Assembly: GCF_028285565.1 (NCBI RefSeq)
Contig: NZ_JANQOY010000157.1
Span: 1 to 64,000, forward strand
Origin: Acaryochloris sp. IP29b_bin.148
GTDB lineage: Bacteria > Cyanobacteriota > Cyanobacteriia > Thermosynechococcales > Thermosynechococcaceae
Length of the DNA stretch: 64,000 nucleotides
Direction: 5' to 3'
The position numbers and the translations under genes are program-made. Positions 36,901-48,800 of this stretch are shown in pieces (the first letter of the stretch is position 1; every line of letters starts with the position of its first letter). The notes below the pieces were generated by a model. That model was not told the DNA's origin and did no database searches. It saw nothing but the letters and a program-made list of their open reading frames with translations.

Positions 36901-39900
36901 CGAATTTTGATTTGATCATCTGCCCGACCGATAAATTCAAGGGTGCCATCGGGACAGTAACGTGCTAAATCTCCTGTCCGATATAGCCGTGTTCCAGCCA
37001 CGGTTGAAAAGGGGTTGGGTATAAATCGATCTGCCGTTAGAGCGGGTTGGTGAAGATATCCCCGAGCCACACCTGCGCCACCAATGTATAGCTCTCCGAT
37101 CACACCGATCGGCATCAGGGCCAGCTCAGGATTTAACACGTACATTTGCATGTTGTGAATGGGCTGTCCGATGGAGATATCGCCAATATGCGGGGTTGTG
37201 GATACAACGTCATAGTTACCACAGCCCACGACGGTCTCAGTGGGTCCATATTCATTAATTAAGCGGGTTTCAGGGGCATGGGTTCGCCACCACTCCACCT
37301 GATCACTCCGAAGCGCTTCTCCCCCGATGATCAGGGCCTTCGGTAAATAGAGTGCAGGCGTTTGGGCCAGTTGGTTATTGAGGAGGTCCAGATGGGCAGG
37401 GGTAATCTTGAGGAGACCAAAGGCATACCCCTGCTGCATGGCTGTGCCCAGAGCTTCAATATCATCGCCATCGGGGAAGAGCGTAATGGTATGGCCCGCC
37501 CATAACGGTGCCCACAAACTAGTAATGGTGGCATCAAAACTGAGAGAAGACTGAACCGGAATACTCCCCCCTTGCATGATGGGATATTGGTGTTCACACC
37601 ATTGCAGGTAATGGCTGAGGGCTCGATGGTGAACTTGCACCCCCTTTGGGTGTCCTGTCGACCCAGAGGTATAAATCACGTAAGCCAAACTGTCCAGCCT
37701 AGGAGAAGGGGGTGTGGGTAACGAGAGAGTCTGAGGATCTCCAAGATCGCCCTCCCATACAGTCTCTAAATTGATGACGTGGGTTTGGGGATTGGCTGGG
37801 ATCAGGTCGATACTGGGATGAGTCAGTAGGACAGAAACCTGAGCGTTTTGAAGCAGGTAATGGATGCGATCGCAAGGATAGGTTGGATCAATCGGTAAAT
37901 AAGCCCCACCTGCCTTCAGAACAGCCAGAAGCCCCACAAGGGTTGCAGGAGAACGAGGTGCGCACAGACCCACAATTACTTCAGGTCCCACCCCGAGAGA
38001 CTGCAAGTGTGCCGCTAGATCATCGGCTCGTTGGTTTAGCTCCTGGTAAGTCAACGATGCAGGGTTTGTTGCAGGGGGATAACAAGTGACTGCAATTGCA
38101 TCAGGAATGGCTTGGGCATGCGCTGCAATTCGCTGGTGCAGCAAGAGCGGCTGAGTCTCTACCGTAGACACAGGTATCGGGTCATCCAGCATTGGATCAC
38201 CTAAGGGCTGGAGCGCGGACTTGTGTTGACACCAAGACAGAATCTGGTTTTGTTCTGCGGATGTGAGCAGCGGCAGGCGCTGGATGGGTTGATCGGGGTT
38301 ATCAATAATGCCCTGTAAAAGAACCTGAAAATGACCGATCCACCGCTCCATTGTTGTGGGGGTGAAGAGGTCCGTATTGTAGGCCCAGACCCCTGCCAGA
38401 CCATCATCTGTTTCTGTGATCGTCAGGGTTAAATCAAACTTAGCGGTTTCAGTGGCCAAAGCGACTGGCGTAATCGACAGGTCCGGCAAATTCAAGGCGG
38501 GGGGAGCCGTCTGGTGAGCAAACATCACTTGGAATAAGGGAGAGTGGCTCAGATCCCGTGGTAACCGCAGTTCTTCCACCAGCTGATCAAAGGGCAAATC
38601 CTGGTGAGCATAGGCAGCTATCGCCATTTTCTGAACTCGTTGCAGCAGTACCCGAAAGCTGGGAGCACCAGCCAGATCGGTACGTAACACTAAGGTATTG
38701 GTAAATAAACCAATCAATCCCTCTAGATCACGATGATTGCGATAAACCATGGGCGACCCCACCGCTAAATCCGTTTGTCCAGAGTAGCGATAGAGCAAGA
38801 CCTTAAAAGCTGCTAGCAGCACCATAAACAGGGTCGTGTCTGTAGAGTGTGCAAGCTGGCGTAGGGAGTGGGTCAGCGACGAGGGCAACGTGAACTGTTG
38901 AGAGGCTCCAGCATAGGTCTGAGCGGCGGGGCGAGGGAAATCGCACGGCAATTCCAGCACTGGAGGCAGTGGCGTCAACTGCTGTCGCCAATAGTCTAGT
39001 TGAGGTTGTAAGACAGAATCCTGGAGGAGTTGGCGTTGCCAGTGGGCATAGTCCACGTACTGTATTGGCAAAGTCGGTAGCTGGGGAACTTGTCCCGCAA
39101 CAAAAGCCTGATACAGAACGATTAACTCCTGGAGAAAGATCTGTGCCGATTGGCCATCGGCAATAATGTGGTGAAGGGTGACGAGGAGGATAGCTTCGTC
39201 GACCTCTAAGTGCACAAGCTTGATTCTGAGCAGCGGTCCCTGAGCCAGATCAAAGGGGGCTTGCGCGGTGTGCTGAATCAGCGAATCTAAGCTTGCTGCT
39301 TGCACTTCGGGTGAACACTGTTGTAAATCAGTTACCCCCCAATCCAGCGGTTGAGGGGGATCGATCTCGGCCCTGGGTTGCCCCTCATCGGCCACAAATC
39401 GAGTCCGCAGGATGTCGTGCCGGGCCACGATCTGCTCGAAACTGTGCTGGAGTGCAGGGAGATTAAGTGTTCCTTGCAAATGGAGTTGAGTGGCAACGTG
39501 ATAGGCCGCTCCAGTGGCCTCTAGCTGTGCTAAAAACCATAAGCGTTGCTGAGCAAAGGAAAGGGGAAAGGATCGGGTGCGATCGCGTTCCTCTGAGCGG
39601 AGGGTATCGTATCGAGGAATCGTTCCCGCTGCAGCGGCATTAGACTGTGACTGCAAATAGGTCGCTAACCCAGCAATGGTTGGCGTTTCGAAGATTTGTC
39701 TTAGGGGGAGTAAGACGCCTAATTCTGCTTGCACCTGCGTCATTAGCTGAGTTGCTAATAGGGAATGCCCCCCTCGCTCGAAGAAATGATCCTCAATACT
39801 GATATCTTCCTGTTGCAGAACCTGCTGCCAAATTTTTACTAAGGAGGATTCCAGGGCATTCCGAGGGGCCACCCATTGGCGTTCCCTGAGTTGTGGATCA

Positions 39901-42875
39901 GGCGCAGGAAGAGCCTGGCGATTCACCTTACCGTTAGGCAACAGGGGCATTGAGTCTAAAAAGACAAATTGACCTGGAACCATATAGGTGAGTAGCGTTT
40001 GTTCCAGGAACTGCCGTAGTTCAGACACGGTAACCCGTGTTTCTAAAGGCATGATACAGTAGGCGACTAGCTGAGGATTAGGCTGTAAGCCATCGGTCAC
40101 TAGCGCTTGAGAAATGGCAGGGTGTTGACGTAATTGAGCTTCGATTTCACCTAATTCGATCCGGAGACCGCGCAGCTTGACCTGATGATCCAGACGCCCC
40201 AAGAATTCGATGGTACCGTCAGCCCGATAACAGGCTAAATCCCCCGTTCGATAGAGTCGTGTTCCAGGGACCTTGCTGAAGGGGTTTGGGATAAATCGAG
40301 CTGCGGTCTGTCCAGGGCGATTCAGGTAGCCCTGAGTTAAGCCTACGCCACTCACACAGAGTTCTCCTGGCATACCGATGGGTAAGGGTTGAAGTTGGGT
40401 ATCTAAGATATAGGCAGTGACGTTGGCAAGGGGAGTGCCAATAGGGGGCTGGGTATCTTCCTGGATCGGATGGACGGTGGCAACGATGGTGATTTCCGTG
40501 GGGCCATAGGCATTGAATAATTGTCGCCCCGGACGCCAAGCCCGCACTAGATCCGCAGGGCAGGCTTCACCCGCCGTAATGACCGTGTGCAGGCAAGGTA
40601 GCGCCTGTGGATCTAGCCGCATAAGGGCAGTTGGCGGCAAAATGGCATGGGTAATCTGCCGCTGTTGGAGGAATGTCTGTAACGGTGGCCCTGGGAGCAG
40701 CTGATCGCTTGTGCCTAAATGGAGGGTTGCTCCCACTCCCCAGGCGACAATCATTTCCCAGACTGAGGCATCAAAGTTGACAGAGGCAAACTGCAGGATC
40801 TGACTGTCTGCATCGACGGGGAATAGATCGGGTTGTGCCTCGCAGAGGCTGACCAAACCGTGATGAGCGAGGGGCACTCCTTTAGGGCGTCCTGTAGAAC
40901 CAGAGGTAAAAATGACGTAAGCCAACTGTTCAGGTGAGATCTGACTAGGTGGTGTCTCTGGCTGCGGGTCCCACTCAACGGCTTCAAGATCGATGATGGG
41001 CTGATGGGGAAATAGCGGCTGATTAGTTTGCTGCGTGAGAATAAGCTGGGGCTGGGTATCAGCCACCATCATTTGCAGTCGCTGTGGCGGGTAGGTTGGG
41101 TCAAGGGGAATATAAGCACCCCCTGCTTTCCAAATCGCAAGGATCGCTAATATCAGGGTGGGAGAGCGATCGAGACAAACCCCAACCGTTTGCCCTGGGC
41201 CAATACCGTAGGTTTGCAATTGGTGAGCTAATCCATTGGCCTGCTGATTGAGGGTTTGATAGGTTAATTGCTGGTTTTGGAATGCGATGGCCGTTGCTTG
41301 CTGTCCATAGGACATAGGCCGATCGGAGACCATCGCAACCGCGTTGGGCCTCACCTGTACCTGCCGTTCAAACACCTGATGGATACATAATCGCGGATAG
41401 TCCAGATCCGTTTGATTCCATTGCTGTATTTGCTGCTGCTCCTGTGGGGTGAGCAGCTGTAATTGGCCAATGGGAGTATCGGGTTGGTCGACAATGTCCG
41501 TCAAAATCGCTTGCAAATGTCCGACCCAGCGCTGGACCGTTGTCGGCTCAAACAAATCGCAGTTATAGACAAAAGCGCCGTGCAATCCTTGAGCGTTGAC
41601 GACCAAATCTAAAACAAGATCAAATGGGGTTGTGGGATGAGCAACTGGCAGAGGCACAACCGTCAGATCCCCACTGGTAAAGGGTTGATTCGGATCTGCT
41701 TGCAGGCTAAACATGACTTGTATTAGCGGTGCATGGCTAAGGGTACGTTCAGAGACCAGGGTTTCAACCAGTTTCTCGAAGGGATAATCCTGATGATCAT
41801 GGGCCGCAGTCACCACAGCTTGCACTTGGTCTAAAAGATGCCGAAAGGTCCACTGGGGGTTAAGGGGAACGCGTAGGGCCAGGGTGTTGATCAAAGCCCC
41901 AATGAGCCCCTCTGTTTGCACACGATTGCGATTGGCAACGGGGGTGCCCACTAATAAATCGGTGCGGCCAGTGTAGCGATAGAGCAGGATCAAATAGGCT
42001 GCTAAAACCGTCATAAATAACGTGGCATTGGCCTGCTGGCCGAGCGCCTGCAAGCGTTGGGTGAGTTCAGTAGAGAGAGCAATGGCCTCCCGTGCTCCCC
42101 AACCACTCGGTTTGGATGGACGCAAATGGTCCGCTGGTAGTTCTAGTGACTGGGAGACGCCTTGGAGTTGCCGTTGCCAATACGCTTGCAGCTTAGATAA
42201 GGTGGAGCCCTGTAACCATTGACGTTGCCAAATCCCATAGTCTGCATATTGAACAGCTAGTGAGGGTAAGGTCTGACGACGTGATTGTGGTGGGGCCGCA
42301 TAGAGTCGTGCAAACTCGCGGCTCAAGATCCCCAAGGACCAGCCATCGGCAATGATGTGGTGGATATTCAGCAGCAACAGGTGGGACCGTGGCCCCAGTT
42401 TGAGGAGCGTGGTCCGCATCAATGGCCCTTGGCTGAGGTCAAAGGGCTGACAAACCATGGCTTGGGTCAATCGGTCGACCTCAGCCTGTTGGGTAGTGTG
42501 ACTTAAGTCTTGGAGGTCCCTGAGCGGCATCGGCAGATCTACCGTTGCCAGAATGATTTGCTGGGGTTCACCCATTGCATTGCACGTAAAGACGGTCCGC
42601 AAGGGTTCATGCCGATCGCACAGAATCCGAAAACTATCTTGCAAATCTGACCTGCACAAGGGACCTGTCAGACGAATGGCCGCAGCCACATTTAAGAGTG
42701 GACTGTCGGGCTGCATTTGATGGATGAGCCATAGCCGCTGTTGAGCCAGGGAAACGGGTAGCTGTTCCCCTCGCGGCTGGACAGGGATTGACAGAGACTT
42801 CTGCTCTACCCGTTGGGTGAGAAATGCTAACTGCTCCGCGGAGAGTTGGGTAATCCGATTGGTAAGATTACTCAT
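33912..42875 (-). CDS. NRPS: C-A-PCP-C-A-PCP-C-aspartate beta-hydroxylase
   Basis: A 2987-residue enzyme with two complete modules, a third C domain and a fused dioxygenase. C1 has HHIIADG near residue 172. A1 has [11 protein letters not shown] near 660 and FDASVWE near 703; its pocket reads about D-A-W-I-I-A-A-I-V-K, which I cannot assign. PCP1 is GGHSLLATQ near 1038. C2 has HHIIADG near 1236. A2 has [11 protein letters not shown] near 1739, with a pocket of about D-A-T-K-I-G-E-V-G-K that resembles Asn codes. PCP2 is near 2130 and C3 (HHIITDG) near 2324. From about 2620 the chain is a SyrP/TauD-type dioxygenase with LFHNESSH near 2746 and MAHGRRAF near 2941. It would hydroxylate the Asp loaded by the next protein. 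The ATG overlaps the previous stop by 4 bp, with GAGGG upstream. The last 20 residues appear to be repeat-derived. Confidence 0.93.
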   Translation of the reverse strand: MSNLTNRITQLSAEQLAFLTQRVEQKSLSIPVQPRGEQLPVSLAQQRLWLIHQMQPDSPLLNVAAAIRLTGPLCRSDLQDSFRILCDRHEPLRTVFTCNAMGEPQQIILATVDLPMPLRDLQDLSHTTQQAEVDRLTQAMVCQPFDLSQGPLMRTTLLKLGPRSHLLLLNIHHIIADGWSLGILSREFARLYAAPPQSRRQTLPSLAVQYADYGIWQRQWLQGSTLSKLQAYWQRQLQGVSQSLELPADHLRPSKPSGWGAREAIALSTELTQRLQALGQQANATLFMTVLAAYLILLYRYTGRTDLLVGTPVANRNRVQTEGLIGALINTLALRVPLNPQWTFRHLLDQVQAVVTAAHDHQDYPFEKLVETLVSERTLSHAPLIQVMFSLQADPNQPFTSGDLTVVPLPVAHPTTPFDLVLDLVVNAQGLHGAFVYNCDLFEPTTVQRWVGHLQAILTDIVDQPDTPIGQLQLLTPQEQQQIQQWNQTDLDYPRLCIHQVFERQVQVRPNAVAMVSDRPMSYGQQATAIAFQNQQLTYQTLNQQANGLAHQLQTYGIGPGQTVGVCLDRSPTLILAILAIWKAGGAYIPLDPTYPPQRLQMMVADTQPQLILTQQTNQPLFPHQPIIDLEAVEWDPQPETPPSQISPEQLAYVIFTSGSTGRPKGVPLAHHGLVSLCEAQPDLFPVDADSQILQFASVNFDASVWEMIVAWGVGATLHLGTSDQLLPGPPLQTFLQQRQITHAILPPTALMRLDPQALPCLHTVITAGEACPADLVRAWRPGRQLFNAYGPTEITIVATVHPIQEDTQPPIGTPLANVTAYILDTQLQPLPIGMPGELCVSGVGLTQGYLNRPGQTAARFIPNPFSKVPGTRLYRTGDLACYRADGTIEFLGRLDHQVKLRGLRIELGEIEAQLRQHPAISQALVTDGLQPNPQLVAYCIMPLETRVTVSELRQFLEQTLLTYMVPGQFVFLDSMPLLPNGKVNRQALPAPDPQLRERQWVAPRNALESSLVKIWQQVLQQEDISIEDHFFERGGHSLLATQLMTQVQAELGVLLPLRQIFETPTIAGLATYLQSQSNAAAAGTIPRYDTLRSEERDRTRSFPLSFAQQRLWFLAQLEATGAAYHVATQLHLQGTLNLPALQHSFEQIVARHDILRTRFVADEGQPRAEIDPPQPLDWGVTDLQQCSPEVQAASLDSLIQHTAQAPFDLAQGPLLRIKLVHLEVDEAILLVTLHHIIADGQSAQIFLQELIVLYQAFVAGQVPQLPTLPIQYVDYAHWQRQLLQDSVLQPQLDYWRQQLTPLPPVLELPCDFPRPAAQTYAGASQQFTLPSSLTHSLRQLAHSTDTTLFMVLLAAFKVLLYRYSGQTDLAVGSPMVYRNHRDLEGLIGLFTNTLVLRTDLAGAPSFRVLLQRVQKMAIAAYAHQDLPFDQLVEELRLPRDLSHSPLFQVMFAHQTAPPALNLPDLSITPVALATETAKFDLTLTITETDDGLAGVWAYNTDLFTPTTMERWIGHFQVLLQGIIDNPDQPIQRLPLLTSAEQNQILSWCQHKSALQPLGDPMLDDPIPVSTVETQPLLLHQRIAAHAQAIPDAIAVTCYPPATNPASLTYQELNQRADDLAAHLQSLGVGPEVIVGLCAPRSPATLVGLLAVLKAGGAYLPIDPTYPCDRIHYLLQNAQVSVLLTHPSIDLIPANPQTHVINLETVWEGDLGDPQTLSLPTPPSPRLDSLAYVIYTSGSTGHPKGVQVHHRALSHYLQWCEHQYPIMQGGSIPVQSSLSFDATITSLWAPLWAGHTITLFPDGDDIEALGTAMQQGYAFGLLKITPAHLDLLNNQLAQTPALYLPKALIIGGEALRSDQVEWWRTHAPETRLINEYGPTETVVGCGNYDVVSTTPHIGDISIGQPIHNMQMYVLNPELALMPIGVIGELYIGGAGVARGYLHQPALTADRFIPNPFSTVAGTRLYRTGDLARYCPDGTLEFIGRADDQIKIRGFRIEPGEIEAILSQHPQLQSVAIVDQATPSGLQQLIAYGVPAAASPLTTAEMRAWLRERLPDYMLPHRLIALAQLPLTSNGKVDRADLRSREVSPATPTLEYVEPRTPTEIQLAQIWSELLGITPIGIQDNFFELGGHSLLATQLVSRIRRQFKVELSLPSIFHTPTIAELVVQLHQTGTSQPPTIPAATDRQQQFPLSFAQERLWLVDQMSSEQSAYNMSATVRLDGRLDHAALEAALNAVIERHESLRTTFPVKQNQPVQEIASDLTLSIPIVDLQGLPSRQQKQEWEQAAIAHAQHSFDLSTGPLLHATLLQLEPKQYMLLLTMHHIITDGWSNGVLIQELSHCYRAVITHQPPSLPPLPIQYADFAQWQRQQDFEPQLHYWRRQLGGDLPTLQLPLDAPRPEVRSPKVGQRPSQQGALFSFPLSPQLSDALQQLSQQESTTLFMTLLAGFKLLLSCHTQQRDIVVGTDVANRNHSEVEGLIGFFVNLLVLRTDLSGNPSFKTLLQRIKTVALAAYNHQDIPFAKLVDVLQPQRQTGVMPLFQVLFVLQNAPMPAIELPDLTLTPIPLDTQTAKFDLALFVQETPESLILHWNYSTDVFQTSTIERLAQQYVDLLQQVVTAPETAIETMTQPSTPKRKRFQRVKTQAVAPTEVVTFSTLANQMGVYQPQVLSVNLAVWASAHRQQLNQQLEQKGALLFRGFDLPDAHAFEQVAGAICPELFGEYGDLPRTGVSGKVYGSTPYPEDRAILFHNESSHLEQWPMKIWFFCVQPAQAGGETPIVDCRQVYQRLSAEVRDRIFQKRLMYERHFVPGLDVDWRDFFQTEDPTAIEQRCQANGVEWTWLENDGLRTRQVRDAIARHPHTQEWVFFNQLQLHHFSYIDADTQASIRSLLGDNCLPRQVYYGDGSEIEPEVLAEINAAYDACAQQFTWQQGDLLMLDNMLMAHGRRAFQGPRKIVVALGEMMRQDQLEQSCIGPPNAGGRVAEDIDKCT
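33941..33976. repeat. degenerate GC-rich repeat at the 3' end of the NRPS gene
   Basis: CTCTCCCACCAGCGTTGGGA followed by GGGCCAATGCAGGACT is a diverged copy of the TCCCCCC...GGGGGGC...AATGCAGG repeat. It encodes the C-terminal [10 protein letters not shown] of the preceding protein, so the native end of the dioxygenase was probably replaced. Confidence 0.5.
41281..41337. repeat. 57-bp palindromic repeat, copy 1, inside an A domain
   Basis: The element is bounded by TGCGATGG and CCATCGCA, which are inverted copies, and has an inner hairpin TGTCC-ATA-GGACA. It is translated in frame as [15 protein letters not shown], which splits the normal [14 protein letters not shown] stretch of A1. A copy with only two mismatches lies at 51284-51340. 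Confidence 0.75.
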
Positions 42876-45800
42876 CTTTCTGTTCCCTCTGTGATTATGG
42901 GGTCAGACTCAATTGCTGCCAGGAGGTCACTGTCTACCTGGGCTGCCAGCGCCTGGGCCACTTCCTGGGCTAGGGCTGCGACTGTGGGCTCTTGAAAAAG
43001 GGCTCGCAAAGAGATGTCCACACCAAAGGTCTCCCGCACACGGGCTATCACCTGCGTCGCTAACAAAGAGTCACCACCCTGCTCAAAGAAACTATTCTCT
43101 ACGCCCAAATGGGGAGTATCTAGCACCTGAGCCCAGATTTGGACAATGGCCTCTTCCAAGGCATTGCGAGGCGCAATCATTTGTCCTGCAGGTCGTGCAG
43201 CTTGGGGCCACAACGACTCGACTGCGCGGCGATTGATCTTGCCGTTCGCCGTTAATGGCAGTGTTTCTAGTGTCTTCAGGCTAGAGGGCACCATATAATC
43301 GGGCAGTTTCTGAGCCAAAAATGCTTGGAGAACTTGCGGCTGGAACGTCCGAACGCTTAAGGGACCTTGAGCCACAAAAACTTCAAAGCCAAGCCAGTCC
43401 GCTAGCGTGTTGGGTTGAGACAAAATTTGAGAGTGGAGGAAATCGTTGGCTTGCAGACACTGCTGCCACTGTTGTGGGGATAACAAGGGATGGCTAGGAC
43501 GCAGATCCAGATCTTGCCGACGATCAAACCCCTGCTGCAGTCCCATAGTTAAATCAAAAGCGGGATGGAACTGAGTTTCCTCTAAAAAGAGTAAAACGCC
43601 ACCCGGACTCAGCATTTGGCGCAGGTGAGTTAAGGTTTCATTGACATTACGGGTTGCGTGGAGCACGCTGGAGGCAATAATCACATCAAAGGAATGGCGC
43701 TCGTAGCCCTGCGCTTCAGGGGATTGTTCTAGATCGAGTAATCCAGTTGTTAAAAACGGATAAGCACTAAACTGCTGCTTTGCCCGCTGCAAGAAATACG
43801 TCGAGATATCGGTAAAGTGATAGGAAATATGGGATGTTGCAGATAAAAGGGGCAAAATATGCTGAGTGGTCGAGCCCAACCCTGCCCCGACTTCCAGCAT
43901 CCGCAGTTGCTTTGAGGGCTGCAAGTGGGCAAGATGGGCAACCACCTTGGCCATCAGGGTATTGCAGCTATCGAATTGTGTTTGGTAAACCTCAGGAATA
44001 TCTTGTCCCACATAGATTTCTGCTGAATGCTGTTGCTCTGTTAACAAGTCCGGCAGATTCTCCACGATTTGCAACAGGAGTGTGATCATGGCTGGGGTAA
44101 GGGCCATAGCAACGGGAGCCTGTTCACGCACTTGGCTGATGAGCTGAGCATCTAAAGTGGTGGGTAGCGGTCGCAAAAGCGTAAAGGATTGCCCTTGCTG
44201 CTGGCACCAGCCCTGACTCACCAGCTGATCACAAGCCCGTTGCAGCCATGATTGATAGCGGGGATGAATGCTACCCCGTTCCAGCAGTTCCACCACTGTT
44301 AGACCTAGACCTGTTGAGGGGAATACCTCCAAACGATGAAGTGCTACGCTCATTCCCTGGGTGTACAGCTGGTGGAGATGATGTGAAAACGATTTAAAAC
44401 ACTGTAAGTCCGAGGAATCAACGCTCGCTTGAGCACACACTCTACTGGCTTCTACTAAATCATTCCAGGCATCATCTTCTGTGGACAAAGACGAAGCAGG
44501 CATGACCTTTGCTGTATCAGGTGCGATGAAGGAGGGGACGACCAGAGCACCCAGTTGCTGATTGTGCCCCGTTGCCCCCATCACTGTGACGACTGCTTGT
44601 TGCACCTCAGGATGTTCTTCCAGAACCGTCTCAATTTCTCCTAGTTCAATTCGGTAGCCTCGCAGTTGGATCTGCTGATCGTTCCGACCTAAAAATTCGA
44701 TGTAGCCTTCAGGCTGGTAACACCCCAGGTCGCCCGTGCGATATAGTCGCTCACCCGATACCGGATGGGTCAGAAAGCTAGCATCAGTTTTTTCAGGATC
44801 TTGCCAATAGCCCTGAGCCAAACCCACACCGCCAATATAAAGCTGTCCGGGCACCCCAACAGGACAAGGATTAAGTTGCTCATTCAGCACATAGAAGCGC
44901 TGATTGGTCATTGGATAGCCATAGGGAATACTGCGCCAGCTCGGATCAACGGCGTCAACGGGATACAAAATGGACCAGATGGAGGCTTCCGTGGCCCCGC
45001 CCAGACTCATCAGTTGAGCTTGAGGACAGGTATTCCAAATCTGATGGGGCAGCCCTAAAGGAATCCAGTCACCACTGAGCAAAATCAATCGCAAGGATTC
45101 GGCTGGGGCACCATGATTGATCAGCATCTGCATCAAAGCAGGAACGCTATTCCAAATCGTGATCTGGTGATCATCAATCAACTGGACCCAAGCGGCTGGC
45201 TCCTTGCGGTCCCGATCTGCCGGAATCACTAAGGTGCCCCCCGCCGAGAGGGTGCCAAAGATGTCATAAACCGAGAGGTCAAAACTTAGAGAAGATAGGG
45301 CCAAGACCCGATCCTGGGGCTGCACCTGAAACCGTTGATTGATATCGGCAATCGTGTTCATGGCTCCCTGGTGGTCAATCATCACCCCTTTGGGGATTCC
45401 AGTAGAACCAGAGGTGTAAATCACATAGGCCAAATCCGTAGGCTGCTGTTGCGATGGCAGAGGCGCATCATATTCTTGCAGCAGGTCCGGGGCATCGACA
45501 GGAATCATCTGAACTTGCACAGGCCAGGCAATGGCATCCACCAGTCGGCGTTGATTGAGGACCCAATGAATATTCCCTGCTTCGACCAAGTGGTAGCGCC
45601 GCTCCAAAGGCAAAGTCGGATCGATAGGAACATAGGCAGCTCCCGCCATCAACACACCGTAAACGGCTACGACCTGCTCCCAGCCCTTTTCCATGGAAAT
45701 GGCGACGAGTTCTTGGGGCTTGACGCCTAACCGCCGCAATCGCTGCCCCACCTGCTGGGCTCGTTGACAGAGTTCTCCGTAGGTCAAGGTCAGCTCTGGG

Positions 45801-48800
45801 GTAATCACCGCCAGATGTTGGGGTTGGCGTTGGGCCTGGGAGGTTAAACCATCTTGTAGTAGGTCAGTCGGTAAGGACGCTTCCGTAAAGGGGACTGAGG
45901 GCTCAGCCAGGGGGAGGGGATGATGATTTTGCCATTGCTGTGGATGAGTCGCTAACGTTACCAAAAGCTGATGGTAAGCCGAAAACATGGCCTCAATCAT
46001 GCCTGGGGGAAATAGACCTTCTACCACATCCCAGTTGTAAACCAGCTCCCCGGCTTCTTCGTAGACTTGATGATCTAGCCAGACCTGAGGGGTTTGGGCA
46101 ATGCTATGGACTAGATCCCCGAGCCAATCCGTATTAAAAGTGGAGCGTTCTTGTAGTTGGGGGTTGGCCAGCAGACTGGTAAACACCACAGGCATGGAGA
46201 CTTGCTCTTGCCGCTGGGCCATCATCTCCCGCAGGACGCTAACGCCACTAACCAAACTATGCTCTAGATCTTGCCAGAGCTGCTGTTGAAGCTGGCGGGC
46301 GCGATCGGCAAAGGGGGCAGATTGACGATAATCCACCGCGAGTAGCGTTAAGGCGGTAAAGTCGCCTACCAAATCCTGAACTTGAGGGTGGAGGGGAAGC
46401 CGATTAAAGGTGGTGAGGTTGACGCAAAACTGACGGGATTGACTCCAGGTAGCTAGCACTTCCGTATAGGCAGCAAGTAAAAGACCCGAGGGGGTGAGCC
46501 CTAGCCCAGAAGCTTGATCTTTCAGGGCTTGCCACTGCTGAGCTGCCAACCGTTGAGTATGGCGAACAAAGCGGGGCCGAGTAATGTGGCTGGGCGTCGC
46601 CGGTAGAGCAGGGCCAGGGGGCAGATGATCCAGGCGATCTTGCCAGTAAGCGCGGGACTGCTGGTAACGTTCGGACGCCTCGAAAAATTGGAGGGTAAGG
46701 ACATAATCCCTAAAGGTTAGATCCAGAGAGGGAAGAGCGGTCTCTAAATCCGTGTAAAACTGTCCCCATTCTCGACAAATAATCCCCAGGCTGGCTCCAT
46801 CCACTAGCAAATTATCAATGCTAAGAAAGATACGAACGCTCTGCTGATCAACCCGGGCAACACACACTTCAAAGAGGGGCCAGCAATGGGGATCGAGCAT
46901 CTGATGCGACATGCGATCGCGCAACTGCTGCACTTCCACTTCTGGATTAAGACCTCGCCAGTCTAGACAGGACATCTCGTAGGGCGGCAGGTCGGCTAAA
47001 ACCTGCTGTTTGCCATCAGGTAAAACCACCGTTCTTAAAACCGGATGGCGATCAATGACTTTTTGGAAGGCCTGCTGAAGGCGATGGCAATCCAAATCCT
47101 GTCCTGCAAACTCAGCATAAACATGGGCCGCCACATTGCCCATTTCAAAAGCACCACTGCGACCAATCCAGTAGGCCGTTTGAATCTCATTGAGGGGAAA
47201 GGGCTGGTGGCGATCGCTAGGGGCTAACGTCAACTCTGGCAACACCGCTATGGGCTGATCCAGGTTGACTAAAATTTGAGTCGCTAAGACAGCAATAGTA
47301 GGACTATTTAGAAACTCAATTAAAGGAACGGAGTACCCCAATTGCTTCTCTAGATCAAACTTGATCTCCGTCGCCATCATCGAATCCAGAGCCAGGTCCT
47401 GGAGGGGCGTGGTGGCTGTCAGTTGATTGAGTCGAATGCCAAGGGCATGGGCAAAGCGAGCGCGTAAATCTTCCACTAATACGGTGTGGCGCTGCTCTGG
47501 TTCAAGGGGTCTTAGGTCCTGGAGCGATTGCCCCGTTTCTGAGGCGTTTCGGCTTGAGGGCTGAAGCTGCACTGATGCCCAATCGCTCCAATACCTCTGC
47601 CTCTGAAAAGGGTATGTAGGGAGGGCAATCCGCTGTAGTTGACAACCGTGATAGACGCCTTGCCAATCAATCCCATACCCTCGCTGATAGAGCTGGGCCA
47701 AGCTCTGCACTATCGCATCTGGCCGAGCGGCTGCGGTCCAGTAATGGCTGGTTCCCCATCCGGGTTCGCCCAGGATCAAATACTGTTCTGGCCCTTGGAG
47801 AGGCTTAAGGGCTGGCTCTTCTGGTGTTTTTATCCAGCTAGATACCGTTGCAGCATCAACCAGTTGTTGGGGGGTATCCCCGTATAGAAGGGTGGTCGGT
47901 GGCTGTAGCTGAATGGGGGTTCCGTTGACCAACCACTGGAGTGCACTTTCCAGGGTGAAATATCCGGCGTAACAGGCTGCGATCGCACGACATCCCATCA
48001 CCCCAGTCGGTTGAATCCCCCAGGACTGCCATAGCTGAGCTAAGGCATAGCGCCACACAAAATGATCAACGTTTGGATCTGGGCTTGCAGCCGCTTCCAC
48101 ACCCAGCACAGATAGAATTTTTTTGGCTTCGTCAACTGTTGCTCGGAACACTGAGTAGGTCTGATACAGCGTTGGTCCCCAGTCCAAGGTTTGTCTCTGC
48201 TCTGAAGGGAAAAAGAAAATTAGCTCCAGTGCTCCTTGAGCTGATGTGGTAAAACTCTCAGTTTCAGGACACTCTCCTCCCAGGATTGGGGGGCAATGCA
48301 GCAAGTCACTATCCGTCTCAAGTGAAGAGGTATCACGACCAGCAACCGGAGAGACCGATTGGGGCTGGCGATCGGATTCTAAATAGCGTGCCAATGCTTT
48401 CTGCAGTTCTGAAACTGAATCAGCCACAAAGGCATAGCGGTATTGAAAATGCGATCGCCCCACTCCTGCTGTAAAACAGAGATTGGCAAGCTCGACTTGA
48501 GGATACACCTGCAAAAACTTGAGATATCTCTGAACTAATTCCTTTAGTGCGGCTGGCGTTTTGGCGGAGAGGGGCAGCAGGGCCAAAGTTGATGTGATTT
48601 GGCTGGTAGTCTGACTGACGGATGGCGCGGCCTCTAACACCGCATGGGCATTGGTGCCACTCATACCAAAGGAATTAATGCCCGCTAGTTGAGGTCCCGC
48701 AGGCCAAGGCGTCAACTGAGTGGGAATTCGAGCGGGAATTTGATCGAGATTAATCTCAGGATTCAGGGACTTGAGATGTAAATGAGGGGGCAGTTGCTGA

